From positions 62,001 through 126,000 of the forward strand of contig CANIVT010000002.1 in the NCBI GenBank assembly GCA_947471565.1: a stretch of 64,000 nucleotides of DNA. Direction: 5' to 3'. The translations under genes were made by a program, and so were the position numbers. Positions 47,348 through 55,802 of the stretch are shown here, one piece after another. This stretch comes from Spartobacteria bacterium (GTDB lineage Bacteria > Verrucomicrobiota > Verrucomicrobiia > Chthoniobacterales > UBA6821). A model generated the notes under the pieces. It was given only the letters and a program-made list of their open reading frames with translations. It had not been told where the DNA came from and did not search any database. Position 1 is the first letter of the stretch. Each line of letters starts with the position of its first letter.

Positions 47348-48154
47348 ATGAGGATAGCAAGGATCACGGCGATCCTCCTTGTTGCCTTACTTTTGCCTTT
47401 GTGGCTGATCGGTTGCGGTAGGCAGCAAAACGCCTCCGCGGTCAAACCGTTGGTCGTCGGGATGGATCTTTCCTATCCTCCCTTCGAGACGATCGGGGCT
47501 GATGGACGCCCCTCGGGCGTGAGTGTCGATCTTGCCATCGCCCTTGGTGAATCCCTGCATCGCCCCGTGCGGATCGAGAATATTCCCTTCACGGGGCTGA
47601 TTCCGTCACTGTTGACCGGAAAGATCGACCTGATTGTCTCCTCGATGACCGATACGCCCGAGCGCAGGAAGAGCATCGCCTTTTCCGATCCCTACCTGAG
47701 CATCGGTCTGGCAGCCCTTGCTGGGAAAAGAGCCGCCCTGGCCTCCTCCTCGGATCTTGATCATCCCGGCCGGACGATCGCTGTCAGGCAGGGAACAACA
47801 GCTCAGGCTTGGGCCTCTGATCACCTCAAACAGGCCAAGCTCCTTGTTCTAGACAAGGAATCCTCCGCGGTCCTAGAGGTCATCCAGGGCAAGGCTGATG
47901 CCTTCCTCTATGATCAGATGAGCGTCTGGAAGAACCAGAAAGAACACCCTGCGGAGACAGTTGCCCTGCTAGCTCCCATTCAGACCGAGCATTGGGCAAT
48001 CGGCCTTCGTCCGAGTGATACGGCCCTTCGGGACGGGGTGAATGCTTTCCTCAAGTCATTCCGCGATTCGGGGGGATTCGACCGACTCGGAGACAAGCAC
48101 CTCAAGGAACAGAAAGAGGCTTTTGCCGCCGCCGGAATCCCTTTTTACTTTTGA
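47348..48154 (+). CDS. Amino-acid ABC transporter substrate-binding lipoprotein
   Basis: The 268-residue protein belongs to the family-3 solute-binding proteins. From the ATG at 47348 it has a lipoprotein signal with lipobox LIGC (Cys at about residue 23), so it should be anchored to a membrane facing the periplasm. The ligand-binding lobes are typical: VVGMDLSYPPFETIGADGRP, FTGLIPSLLTGKIDLIVSSM and TIAVRQGTTAQAWASDHLK. Such proteins bind polar amino acids. No permease or ATPase gene is near, so it must pair with a transporter encoded elsewhere. A frame open further upstream overlaps zwf and is rejected. Confidence 0.9.
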   Translation: MRIARITAILLVALLLPLWLIGCGRQQNASAVKPLVVGMDLSYPPFETIGADGRPSGVSVDLAIALGESLHRPVRIENIPFTGLIPSLLTGKIDLIVSSMTDTPERRKSIAFSDPYLSIGLAALAGKRAALASSSDLDHPGRTIAVRQGTTAQAWASDHLKQAKLLVLDKESSAVLEVIQGKADAFLYDQMSVWKNQKEHPAETVALLAPIQTEHWAIGLRPSDTALRDGVNAFLKSFRDSGGFDRLGDKHLKEQKEAFAAAGIPFYF

Positions 48155-48193
48155 GGCGCAATCGGCCGATCCAAAGCCTTCTTCGGATTGATT

Positions 48194-48229
48194 TTCCTAA
48201 CAGTCTCACAGCCTTCAGTCTCAACACCT
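48194..48229 (+). repeat. Dispersed spacer repeat (TCTTCAG family)
   Basis: TTCCTAACAGTCTCACAGCC then TTCAGTCTCAACACCT ends seven bases before the fabD ATG. The placement directly before a start codon repeats that seen at aspS. Confidence 0.55.
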
Positions 48230-48236
48230 CCCAATT

Positions 48237-49163
48237 ATGAAAACCGCACTTCTCTTCTCCGGACAGGGTGCCCAGGCCGTCGGCATGGGCAAGGATCTCG
48301 CAGCCAATTTTCCCGTTGCCGCCGATCTCTTTTCCAAGGCCGACTCCATCCTCGGATATTCCCTCTCACAGATCGCCTTCGAGGGGCCAGCCGAGGACCT
48401 AACCAAGACCTCCGTCTGTCAACCGGCCCTCTATACCCACGGACTGGCCGTGCTCGCCGTCCTGAAGGAAAAACTCCCTTCTCTGAGCTTCCATGCCTCT
48501 GCGGGACTATCACTGGGGGAATTCACGGCCCATGCCGCGTCGGGAACCTTTGATTTCGAGACCGGTCTCCGTCTGGTCGACCAGCGTTCCCGCTTCATGC
48601 AGGAAGCCTGCGAGGCGACCGAAGGGGGGATGGCCGCCATCATCGGTGCCGAGGAGCAGCAGGTTCGCGATCTGGCCGCTGCGGCCGATGTCGATGTGGC
48701 GAATCTCAATAGTCCCGGCCAGATCGTCATTTCCGGTGAGAAGTCGAAGATCGCCCTCGCCGTCGGTATGGCCAAGGAATACGGAGCCCGCAAGGCCGTG
48801 GAGCTCACGGTTGCGGGAGCCTTCCATTCCCGCCTGATGGAGCCCGCTTACCAGCGACTCAGCGCGGTGCTGGCCGAGACTGCCATTCAGAATCCCGCGG
48901 TTCCCGTGATCAGCAACATCGACGCACTGCCGGCGTCATCGCCCGATGCGATCCGCAAGGCGCTGGCGGACCAGGTCACCGGTTCGGTGCGCTGGACCGG
49001 AAGCATCGAGTATCTCATCGATCACGCGGGCATCACGCGATTTCTCGAACTCGGTCCCGGCGGCGTCATTGCTGGTCTAGTCGGTCGCATCCGCAAGGGA
49101 ACCGAGGTCATCAGCATCTCCGACGCCGCATCGCTCGAGGCGGCGCTCCCCCTGCTTTCCTGA
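48237..49163 (+). CDS. fabD: Malonyl-CoA:ACP transacylase
   Basis: FabD loads malonyl groups onto acyl carrier protein for fatty-acid elongation. The 308-residue protein starts MKTALLFSGQGAQAVGMGKD. The active-site Ser92 lies in AGLSLGEFTA, where Leu replaces the more common His of GHSLGE. The second active His is in GAFHSRLM and the Gln-loop is FSGQGAQ. It ends two bases before tatA. Other fatty-acid genes in the window (fabF, fabI) are unlinked; no acyl carrier protein or fabG gene was found. Confidence 0.95.
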   Translation: MKTALLFSGQGAQAVGMGKDLAANFPVAADLFSKADSILGYSLSQIAFEGPAEDLTKTSVCQPALYTHGLAVLAVLKEKLPSLSFHASAGLSLGEFTAHAASGTFDFETGLRLVDQRSRFMQEACEATEGGMAAIIGAEEQQVRDLAAAADVDVANLNSPGQIVISGEKSKIALAVGMAKEYGARKAVELTVAGAFHSRLMEPAYQRLSAVLAETAIQNPAVPVISNIDALPASSPDAIRKALADQVTGSVRWTGSIEYLIDHAGITRFLELGPGGVIAGLVGRIRKGTEVISISDAASLEAALPLLS

Positions 49164-49165
49164 AA

Positions 49166-49489
49166 ATGATTCCACAGCTCGCCTTCGGCATGCCGGCGGC
49201 CCCCGAGTGGATCGTCATCGGGATTCTTGCTCTGGTCCTTTTCGGGCCCAAGAAAATCCCCGAAATCGCCCGTGGTCTCGGCAAGGCGCTCGGTGAGCTT
49301 CAGCGCGCCAAAGAGGACTTTCAGCGTGAAATCACAGGCGTGCCCCCGCTTCCTAAGATCGAATCACCGTCGGGTGTCCAATCGACTGCATCGGACACCA
49401 AAGCGCCGCCGGAATTCGGGGTAATACCCTCCGCGACCATGACGGGGCAGAAACCGAATCCTCCGGCGTCGGAGGATATCAAGTCCTGA
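49166..49489 (+). CDS. tatA: Twin-arginine translocation protein TatA/TatB family
   Basis: The 107-residue protein has the Tat layout: a short periplasmic start, one membrane helix (WIVIGILALVLFGP, about 15-28), the hinge FGPKKIPEIARGLGKALGEL and an amphipathic helix, then a Pro- and Ser-rich tail with no clear structure. It forms the pore for folded proteins together with TatC, which is not in the window. The start lies two bases beyond the fabD stop, so translation is coupled. TatA is favoured over TatB by length. Confidence 0.9.
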   Translation: MIPQLAFGMPAAPEWIVIGILALVLFGPKKIPEIARGLGKALGELQRAKEDFQREITGVPPLPKIESPSGVQSTASDTKAPPEFGVIPSATMTGQKPNPPASEDIKS

Positions 49490-49520
49490 GGACTTTTTCG
49501 GAAGGTCTGTACGCGCCCTC

Positions 49521-50564
49521 CTAGAGGGTCGCCATGTCGATCACGAAGCGGTATTTCACGTCGCTGCGAAGCATCCGTTCATAGGCCTCGTTGATGGAGG
49601 CGGCGGGGATGACCTCGACATCGCTCACGATCCCGTGCTCCGCGCAGTAATCGAGCATCTCCTGAGTTTCGGGAAGACCGCCCACAAGGGATCCGGCCAG
49701 GTGTTTGCGTCCCATCACAAGACCGAAGGCGTGAACGGCTGCCGCTTCAGGTGGAACTCCCACGAGGCAGAGGGTTCCCTCCCGTTTCAGGAGACCCAGA
49801 TAGGTGTTGAGATCATGGTTGGCCGAGACGGTGTCGAGGATGAAGTCAAAGCGGTGGGTGAGCTTTGAAACAGCTTCGGCATCGGAGGAGAGGACGACTT
49901 CGTGGGCACCGAGGCGTTGGGCATCGGCGACCTTGGATTTCGAGGTCGTGAAGCAGGTGACATGGGCTCCGAGAGAGCGGGCGAATTTGATTCCCATGTG
50001 GCCGAGCCCGCCCAGACCGACAATGCCGACGTTCTGGCCTGGGCCAACCTTCCAGTGACGGAGAGGTGACCAGGTCGTGATACCGGCGCAGAGGAGTGGA
50101 GCGGCAGCGGCAGGATCGAGTTTTTCGGAAACTTTCAGGACGAAGCGTTCGTCGGTCACGATCTGCTCGGAGTAGCCGCCAAAATTCAGCGATTTCCCGT
50201 CACGGGTCATGCTGTTGTAGGTGCCGGTAAAGCCATGATCACAGTAATTCTCCAGCCCCGCCTCGCAACTCGGACAGGTCCGGCACGAATCGATGAAGCA
50301 TCCCACCCCGGCGCGGTCACCGGCTTTCACCTTGGTCACCTCGGAGCCGACGGAGACCACCGTTCCGATGATCTCGTGACCGGGAACCATCGGGTAGAGG
50401 GAGCCACCCCACTCGTCGCGCGACATGTGGATATCGGTGTGGCAGACGCCGCAGTGGCTGATCTTGATCAGGACATCCGTCGGTCCCGGATCGCGGCGCT
50501 CGAATGAAAACGGGGCGATCGGGGAGGTGGCGGACAGGGCGGCGTAGGCTTTGGTCGGGAGCAT
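49521..50564 (-). CDS. Zinc-dependent alcohol dehydrogenase, YahK/CAD type
   Basis: This 347-residue medium-chain dehydrogenase reduces aldehydes with NAD(P)H. The start at 50564 (MLPTKAYAALS) fits the family better than the upstream Met. Catalytic zinc ligands lie in HCGVCHTDIH and VPGHEIIG; the structural zinc site is CRTCPSCEAGLENYC. The coenzyme motif is GIVGLGGLGHMGIKFA, and SRDEWGGSLYPMVPGHE is typical of YahK and cinnamyl-alcohol dehydrogenases. Its convergent neighbour is tatA. The substrate is unknown. Confidence 0.93.
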   Translation of the reverse strand: MLPTKAYAALSATSPIAPFSFERRDPGPTDVLIKISHCGVCHTDIHMSRDEWGGSLYPMVPGHEIIGTVVSVGSEVTKVKAGDRAGVGCFIDSCRTCPSCEAGLENYCDHGFTGTYNSMTRDGKSLNFGGYSEQIVTDERFVLKVSEKLDPAAAAPLLCAGITTWSPLRHWKVGPGQNVGIVGLGGLGHMGIKFARSLGAHVTCFTTSKSKVADAQRLGAHEVVLSSDAEAVSKLTHRFDFILDTVSANHDLNTYLGLLKREGTLCLVGVPPEAAAVHAFGLVMGRKHLAGSLVGGLPETQEMLDYCAEHGIVSDVEVIPAASINEAYERMLRSDVKYRFVIDMATL

Positions 50565-50723
50565 GATAGGATATGGGATCTGGGGTTTGGGCAATAGGAG
50601 ATAAAGTGGACGATACCCTTATGAGAATTTTAGAGCATCAGCAAAATACAGGCTGTTCACCATTCCCTCTCCTACCCATTACCAAGACCCGAATTCCTAT
50701 CCCCTGACCCCTCCGCTATCCCC

Positions 50724-52208
50724 TTAACTTGCCTCTCCTTCCCCGTGGGAAAGATCGCGGCTTTCGAAGCGGGTGAACTCGCTCAGGAAGGTGAGGGGAA
50801 CCTCGCCGGTGGGACCGTTACGCTGTTTTGCGATGATCAGTTCCGCCTCGCCTCCCTTCTCGCTCTTTTCCTCATCGTCCTTGGCATAGTAGGCGGATCT
50901 GTAGAGAAGGCCTACCACGTCGGCATCCTGCTCAATGGAGCCGGATTCACGCAGATCGGAGATGCGGGGCTTCCCGTCGCCTCGGTCCTCGGACTTACGG
51001 TTGAGCTGGGCGAGGACGATGATCGGGATGGTAAGTTCCTTGGCGAGGGCCTTGATGCCGTTGGAAATCTCTGCGATCTCGATCTGGCGGTTCTCCTGGC
51101 CGCGCTTGGAAGGGGACTTCAGCAACTGCAGGTAGTCGATCACGATCAACCCGAGGCCATGCTTATCCATGAGCCTGCGTGACTTGGCGCGTAGTTCGTT
51201 GATGCTGAGTCCGGCTGTATCATCGATGACCATCTTGCTGGCGCTGTATTCGGTGACCGCCTTGAAGAGCTCCTGCTGGGCATTCTTGGGCATGATCCCG
51301 TTGCGGATATGGTGCAGGTTGACCCGGGCGCGGGAACAGAGAAGACGGGTCGCCAGCTGCTGGGAGCTCATCTCGAGGCTGAAGACGGCGACGGGGATCT
51401 GTTTGTCGACGGCGACGTGCTCGGCGATGTTCATCGCGAGGGCGGTCTTTCCCATCGAAGGACGTGCCGCGATGACGATCATTTCGCTCGGATGCAGCCC
51501 GTTGGTCATGTTGTCGAGCTGCTTGTAGCCGGTGGGGACGCCGGTCACCTGACCACGGTTCTTGTAAAGCAGTTCGATCGCGTCGAGCGCGGCGTTCACA
51601 TGGTCCTTGATCTCGGGGAGGTCGCCGCGGACGCGGTCCTCGGCCACGGTGAAGACTTGCTTCTCCACATCGTCGATGAGTGCCTTCACGTCCCCCTGCT
51701 CCTCGTAACACCGGGCCGCCGACGCGGTGCAGACGGCGATCATGCGGCGGAGGAGATGCTTCTCCCGGATGATGTCGATGTAGTAGTCGGCGTTGGTCGC
51801 CGTCGGGAGGAAGGTCTGGAGATCGACCAGGACCGAGGCGCCGCCGATCTGATCGAGTTGGTTCCTGTCGGAGAGGGCCTGGGTGACCGTGATCAGGTCG
51901 ATCGGGCTGTTTGCCTTGGAGAGTTCCTCGAGCGCCGTGAAGATGGTCCCGTGGGCGGGATGGTGGAAGTGCTCCGCCGTGATCCCTTTCTCGACCGCCG
52001 TGATGAGGGTCTCCCGTGGTGAGAGAAGGATGGAGGAGAGGACGCCCTTTTCGGCGTCAATGCTTGCCGGGAGTGGGCGATGTGCCTCGGGAAGGCGTGC
52101 CGGCGAATTGAAGGAGCCGGCGGTTTGCCTGCCTCCGCCCGCTTTTCCAGCGGAGGCAGCTTTGGAAGCCGTCGCTCCGGCAGGGCCGTCCATGGGACCT
52201 TCGGCCAT
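50724..52208 (-). CDS. dnaB: Replicative DNA helicase DnaB
   Basis: DnaB unwinds DNA at the replication fork. After a low-complexity start (about 1-40), the N-terminal domain (about 45-165, PASIDAEKGVLSSILLSPRE) and RecA-like domain follow. Walker A is RPSMGKTALAMNIAEHVA and further helicase blocks are VFSLEMSSQQLATRLLC, GLIVIDYLQLL (Walker B) and ELTIPIIVLAQLNRKSEDR. No intein is present. It is 12 bases downstream of rplI on the same strand, the common rplI-dnaB pair. The start at 52208 is less certain because of the variable leader; 494 residues is a little longer than usual. Confidence 0.96.
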   Translation of the reverse strand: MAEGPMDGPAGATASKAASAGKAGGGRQTAGSFNSPARLPEAHRPLPASIDAEKGVLSSILLSPRETLITAVEKGITAEHFHHPAHGTIFTALEELSKANSPIDLITVTQALSDRNQLDQIGGASVLVDLQTFLPTATNADYYIDIIREKHLLRRMIAVCTASAARCYEEQGDVKALIDDVEKQVFTVAEDRVRGDLPEIKDHVNAALDAIELLYKNRGQVTGVPTGYKQLDNMTNGLHPSEMIVIAARPSMGKTALAMNIAEHVAVDKQIPVAVFSLEMSSQQLATRLLCSRARVNLHHIRNGIMPKNAQQELFKAVTEYSASKMVIDDTAGLSINELRAKSRRLMDKHGLGLIVIDYLQLLKSPSKRGQENRQIEIAEISNGIKALAKELTIPIIVLAQLNRKSEDRGDGKPRISDLRESGSIEQDADVVGLLYRSAYYAKDDEEKSEKGGEAELIIAKQRNGPTGEVPLTFLSEFTRFESRDLSHGEGEAS

Positions 52209-52220
52209 GCCAGGGGAAGA

Positions 52221-52751
52221 TTACGCCTCGGCGGACTCCTCCGACTTACGGCGCGACTTGCGGGGAGATTCCTCCTCGGTGACCTCGGCCTTGGGAGCGG
52301 CGGCGATCTCGATGCGAAGGGTCGCGGTGACGTCAGTGTGGATCTTGACCGGGATCTGATGCTCGCCGCTCTCCTTGAGGGGGCGCTCCAGCACGATGGC
52401 GTGCTTGGGCAGGACGAGATCCGAGATCTCGGCGGTGAGGCGCTCGAGAAGGTCTGCGGCGGTGATCGATCCGAAAGCCTTGCCGGTCTCGCCGGTCTCG
52501 AGCTTCAGGGAGAGGCGGAGCTTGTTGATCTTGGTGGCGACGGCCTCGGCCTCGTTCAGTTCACGGGCCTCACGCTCGGCGCGCTTTGCCTTGAGGTTAT
52601 TGATGCGGCGGAGGGAAGCAGGCGTGACCTCGAGGGCCTTGCCTCCGGGGATCAGGAAGTTGCGGGCGTAGCCGGCACGAACCTTGACGATATCGGCTTC
52701 GGCTCCCAGCGAGGGAACGGCTTCAGTGAGGATGACTTCGGAAGTGGCCAT
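52221..52751 (-). CDS. rplI: Ribosomal protein L9 with C-terminal extension
   Basis: L9 binds 23S rRNA near the L1 stalk. The N-terminal domain is clear (ILTEAVPSLGAEADIVKVRA then GYARNFLIPGGKA), followed by the long connecting helix (about 45-80) and the C-terminal domain (about 85-150). The last 25 residues form a charged tail (KAEVTEEESPRKSRRKSEES) absent from standard L9. It is 176 residues long and precedes dnaB by 12 bases. Confidence 0.95.
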   Translation of the reverse strand: MATSEVILTEAVPSLGAEADIVKVRAGYARNFLIPGGKALEVTPASLRRINNLKAKRAEREARELNEAEAVATKINKLRLSLKLETGETGKAFGSITAADLLERLTAEISDLVLPKHAIVLERPLKESGEHQIPVKIHTDVTATLRIEIAAAPKAEVTEEESPRKSRRKSEESAEA

Positions 52752-52859
52752 AAAGAGAATCCCGGTTGGTGTGTCGCGGGAGGGGAGAGAGTAGCGTGAC
52801 GCGGCTCCGTGTCAACGAAGAAGGTGAAAAATCACCGTCTTTGTCTCCGGGCATGAAAA

Positions 52860-53217
52860 TGGTGGAGGCGAGGGGAGTCGAACCCCTGTCCTTGAAACGC
52901 ACCGGGCGCCCGTCCACATGCTTCACCGCGCTTGAGATTTAGGGGATCGGCCACGGCGCGATACGCTGCGTCACCCCGATCGTCCACGAGTCGAAGTCGC
53001 TACCCGCCGCGGTCGATCCGTCGGGAAGCCATCCTGCTGGCGTCGCCTTCACCGCTAGCAGGAGTCGCGGTGTCAGCGTCGGGCCTAATTAGGCCGCGAG
53101 GGCGAGATCTTCGTAATCTGCGTTTATTTTGTTTGATCCGATTTTTAACGAGGCCAACGAATCATCCTCGGCATGCAGAACGCGCGACGAGCTTCGAGTC
53201 GAAACCAGTACGCCCCC
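52860..53217 (-). ncRNA. ssrA: Transfer-messenger RNA (tmRNA)
   Basis: On the minus strand the RNA starts GGGGGCGTACTGGTTTCGAC (5' end at 53217) and ends with the T-arm GGGGTTCGACTCCCC, acceptor CGCCTCC, discriminator A and encoded CCA at 52860, followed by four T. GGGGGCG pairs with CGCCTCC to close the acceptor stem, including one G-U. The tag frame, most likely GCA GAT TAC GAA GAT CTC with stop TAA at 53089-53121, gives ADYEDLALAA, ending in the usual LAA. It is the one-piece form of about 358 bases. It tags proteins on stalled ribosomes for proteolysis. smpB was not found in the window. Confidence 0.96.
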
Positions 53218-53325
53218 TATATGGGTTTAATCTGGATCAGGTACTGCTTGTCCGCAAGGGCGAATCTGGGAGTTGGGTTTGTAAGGAGGGGATCCTTTCC
53301 TTAGCTCCCAGCCGCTAGCTTCTTG

Positions 53326-53742
53326 TTACTTGAGGAACCGGATCGTGAAGGGGTAGCGGTAGATCTCGCCGTTGCTGACCTTCACGGCCGCCAGCACCAT
53401 GCAGACGATCCAGGTGATCAGCACCACGGGAAGGATCAGGAAGCCAACCAGTGCAAAGCAGAGCAGAATCGCGACTCCGGTGTAGATCGAATAAGAGATC
53501 TGGAAGTTCAGAACCTCCTTGCCGGTGGCGTCGATGTCGGGGCTGTCGGCGCGCTTGATGAGCCAGATGGCCAGCGGGGCGAGGATATGCATGAGTGACC
53601 AGCCCAGAAGGATCCCGGAGAATCCGGAGAGATGAAGTCCGATGCACCAGGAACGGGCGTGCTCGGGGGAGCCGGCCGGCACCATGTCAATGGTGGGACG
53701 GGAGGATTCGGAGTGCGGTTCGAGAGGTGGGGGTGTTTCCAT
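53326..53742 (-). CDS. DUF4870 membrane protein
   Basis: The 138-residue protein has a Pro-rich cytoplasmic start and three hydrophobic segments: ILLGWSLMHILAPLAIWLI (about 44-62), YSIYTGVAILLCFALVGFL (about 84-102) and LPVVLITWIVCMVLAAVKV (about 104-122). The conserved pieces GKEVLNFQISYSIY and NGEIYRYPFTIRFL are typical of DUF4870. The function is unknown; members are small membrane proteins. It sits between tmRNA and fabF and diverges from fabF. Confidence 0.85.
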   Translation of the reverse strand: METPPPLEPHSESSRPTIDMVPAGSPEHARSWCIGLHLSGFSGILLGWSLMHILAPLAIWLIKRADSPDIDATGKEVLNFQISYSIYTGVAILLCFALVGFLILPVVLITWIVCMVLAAVKVSNGEIYRYPFTIRFLK

Positions 53743-53852
53743 GGCACCAAGGGTGGATCTGGAGGGATTCCGCTTGCAAGGTGCAAAGTTCTTTCCGTGT
53801 CCGTCCCTTCGGTGTTGCCAAGCTGATTCCCCTCGGATTGACTATCCAAATG

Positions 53853-53866
53853 CCTCCATCCGGAGG
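53853..53866 (+). promoter_or_regulatory. Hairpin covering the fabF Shine-Dalgarno sequence
   Basis: CCTCC (53853-53857) can pair with GGAGG (53862-53866) around the loop ATCC. GGAGGT, ten to fifteen bases before the fabF ATG, is the only strong Shine-Dalgarno sequence seen in this part of the window, so the hairpin could limit ribosome access. Confidence 0.4.
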
Positions 53867-53877
53867 TCTATTTTTAT

Positions 53878-55125
53878 ATGAGCGAACGCAGAGTTGTCAT
53901 CACCGGCATGGGGGTCATCAGTCCCGTGGGATCCGATATTCCTACTTTCTGGAAAAGCCTGACAGAGGGACGCTCCGGCGTCACCCACTACGAGGCCTTC
54001 GATACCACGGGCTACGACTGCCTGATCGCCGGAGAGGTGAAGGGGTTCGATCCGGTCCCCTGGTTCAAGACCCCCAAGGACGCCCGGCGTGCTGATCGGT
54101 TTGCCCAGTTTGCGATGGCCGGTGCCAAGATGGCCCTTGAGGATTCCGGGATCGACCTGCAGGCGGTCGACCGTGATCGCTTCGGAGTGATCGTCGGCAG
54201 TGGAATCGGCGGTCTTCGGACCATCGAGGATGAGGCGAAGAAGCTCTTTGACCGCGGACCGTCCAAGCTTTCCCCCTTCACCATTGCGATGATGATCAGC
54301 AACATGGCGAGCGGACTCATTTCCATGGAGTACGGCCTGAGCGGACCGAACATGTCGATCGTTACGGCCTGCGCCACTTCCAATAACTCCATCGGCGAAG
54401 CCTGGCGCATCATCAAGTTTGGTGATGCCGACGCCTTCGTAGCCGGTGGAGCGGAGGCCACCATCTCCCCCATCGGTGTGGCCGGCTTCTCCTGCATGCG
54501 TGCTCTCAGCACCCGCAATGACGAGCCCGAGAAAGCTTCCCGTCCGTTCGACAAGGACCGTGACGGCTTCGTCATGGGCGAGGGAAGCGGCGTCGTGATC
54601 CTTGAGGAGCTTGAGCACGCGAAGAAGCGCGGGGCACGCATTTACTGCGAACTCGTCGGCTACGGTGCCACGGCAGACGCCTATCACATGACCGCTCCGC
54701 GTCCCGAGGGTGAGGGAGCCAGTCGCTGCATGCAGGTCGCCATGAAGCATGCCAAGGTCACCCCGGCCGACATTGATTACGTCAACGCCCACGGCACCTC
54801 CACCCCGCTCGGTGATATCTGCGAGACCAAGGCGATCAAGGATGCCTTCGGGGCCGATGCTTACAAGACGGCTGTCAGCTCCACCAAGTCGATGACCGGT
54901 CACCTCCTCGGTGCCGCCGGTGGCATCGAGTTGGCGGCCTGCGTCCTCGCCATGCGGGACGGCATCATTCCGCCGACCATCAATCTCGACAATCCCGATC
55001 CCGAGTGCGATCTCGACTACGTCCCGCACACCGCGCGCGAGGCCAAGGTCAAGGTGGCCCTCAGTAACTCTTTCGGGTTCGGTGGGCACAACTCAACCTT
55101 GATCATCCGCGAGTTCCAGGGCTGA
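53878..55125 (+). CDS. fabF: 3-oxoacyl-ACP synthase II
   Basis: FabF condenses malonyl-ACP with acyl-ACP to extend fatty acids. The 415-residue thiolase-fold enzyme has the catalytic triad Cys165 (VTACATSNN), His305 ([12 protein letters not shown]) and His342 ([13 protein letters not shown], with Lys337). The gatekeeper-region block [13 protein letters not shown] closes the C-terminus. The start is the ATG at 53878, preceded by GGAGGT at a slightly long distance. The FKBP gene follows 19 bases later on the same strand. No acpP gene precedes it, unlike the frequent acpP-fabF order. Confidence 0.96.
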   Translation: MSERRVVITGMGVISPVGSDIPTFWKSLTEGRSGVTHYEAFDTTGYDCLIAGEVKGFDPVPWFKTPKDARRADRFAQFAMAGAKMALEDSGIDLQAVDRDRFGVIVGSGIGGLRTIEDEAKKLFDRGPSKLSPFTIAMMISNMASGLISMEYGLSGPNMSIVTACATSNNSIGEAWRIIKFGDADAFVAGGAEATISPIGVAGFSCMRALSTRNDEPEKASRPFDKDRDGFVMGEGSGVVILEELEHAKKRGARIYCELVGYGATADAYHMTAPRPEGEGASRCMQVAMKHAKVTPADIDYVNAHGTSTPLGDICETKAIKDAFGADAYKTAVSSTKSMTGHLLGAAGGIELAACVLAMRDGIIPPTINLDNPDPECDLDYVPHTAREAKVKVALSNSFGFGGHNSTLIIREFQG

Positions 55126-55144
55126 TCCTGACCAGAATCCCTTT

Positions 55145-55609
55145 ATGAACCCCAAGTCCCTTGCTTCCGGCCTTGCCGTCGCGGCCCTCCTTGCACTCAC
55201 CACCACCAATATCATGGCCCAATCCAACCTCGAACTCGGTCAGGCATTCCTGAAACAGAACTCCACCCAACCCGGCGTCAAGACCACTCCCAGCGGTCTC
55301 CAATACAAGGTCATTACCGAGGGTAAGGGAAAGAGCCCCAAGGCCACGGACACCGTCCTCGTTCATTATCGCGGCACCACCATTGACGGACAGGAATTTG
55401 ACAGCTCCTACAAGCGGAACGAGCCGATCTCCTTCCCTCTCAACGGTGTCATCCCCGGTTGGACCGAGGGTGTCCAACTCATGAAGGAAGGCGGAAAAAT
55501 CCAGCTCTTCATTCCCTCCAATCTGGCCTACGGATCGCGAGGAGCAGGTGGGGTTATTCCTCCGGACTCGACCCTCGTCTTCGACATCGAACTCTTGAAG
55601 GTTCAATAA
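55145..55609 (+). CDS. Secreted FKBP-type peptidyl-prolyl isomerase
   Basis: This 154-residue protein speeds proline isomerisation in protein folding. It has a signal peptide (MNPKSLASGLAVAALLALTT, cleavage near IMA-QSN) and a full FKBP domain (about 50-154): SGLQYKVITEGKGKSPKATD, VLVHYRGTTIDGQEFDSSYK, GVIPGWTEGVQLM and IPSNLAYGSRGAGGVIPPDS, the last being the active-site loop. It should act in the periplasm on secreted or outer-membrane proteins. It lies just downstream of fabF; a large hairpin follows. Confidence 0.95.
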   Translation: MNPKSLASGLAVAALLALTTTNIMAQSNLELGQAFLKQNSTQPGVKTTPSGLQYKVITEGKGKSPKATDTVLVHYRGTTIDGQEFDSSYKRNEPISFPLNGVIPGWTEGVQLMKEGGKIQLFIPSNLAYGSRGAGGVIPPDSTLVFDIELLKVQ

Positions 55610-55622
55610 TCAAACAGCTGGA

Positions 55623-55720
55623 GGCTTGGGATTTTGGCGCCGCGCGTTGTTGCTGCTCGCTCGCAGTAGTTCACTACAGCTTCGCTCGCGCGCCTAGCGC
55701 GGCATCCAAACTGTCAAGCC
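55623..55720. repeat. Large nested hairpin between convergent FKBP and oxidase genes
   Basis: GGCTTG/CAAGCC (55623/55715), TTTGG/CCAAA (55633/55706), GCCGCGC/GCGCGGC (55639/55697) and the centre GTAGT-TC-ACTAC (55666-55677) are nested complementary blocks over 98 bases. It starts 14 bases after the FKBP stop and probably ends both transcripts. It resembles the post-gyrA hairpin in design. Confidence 0.6.
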
Positions 55721-55770
55721 TTGGTTTTTGCCCAATACGCCCAACTCGGTTTGGTCTTAAGGACTAACGG

Positions 55771-55796
55771 ACTAACAGTCTTCAGCCTAACAACCT
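55771..55796 (+). repeat. Dispersed spacer repeat (TCTTCAG family)
   Basis: ACTAACAGTCTTCAGCCTAA then CAACCT is a family copy that lies just beyond the 3' end of the minus-strand oxidase gene. Unlike other copies it is not followed by a start codon. Confidence 0.5.
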
Positions 55797-55802
55797 CGCT
55801 AC

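Noticed and set aside
53842-55089. A 415-codon open frame on the minus strand opposite fabF
   Set aside because: It is the shadow of fabF in a GC-rich sequence; composition is unlike a protein family, while fabF carries a full catalytic triad.
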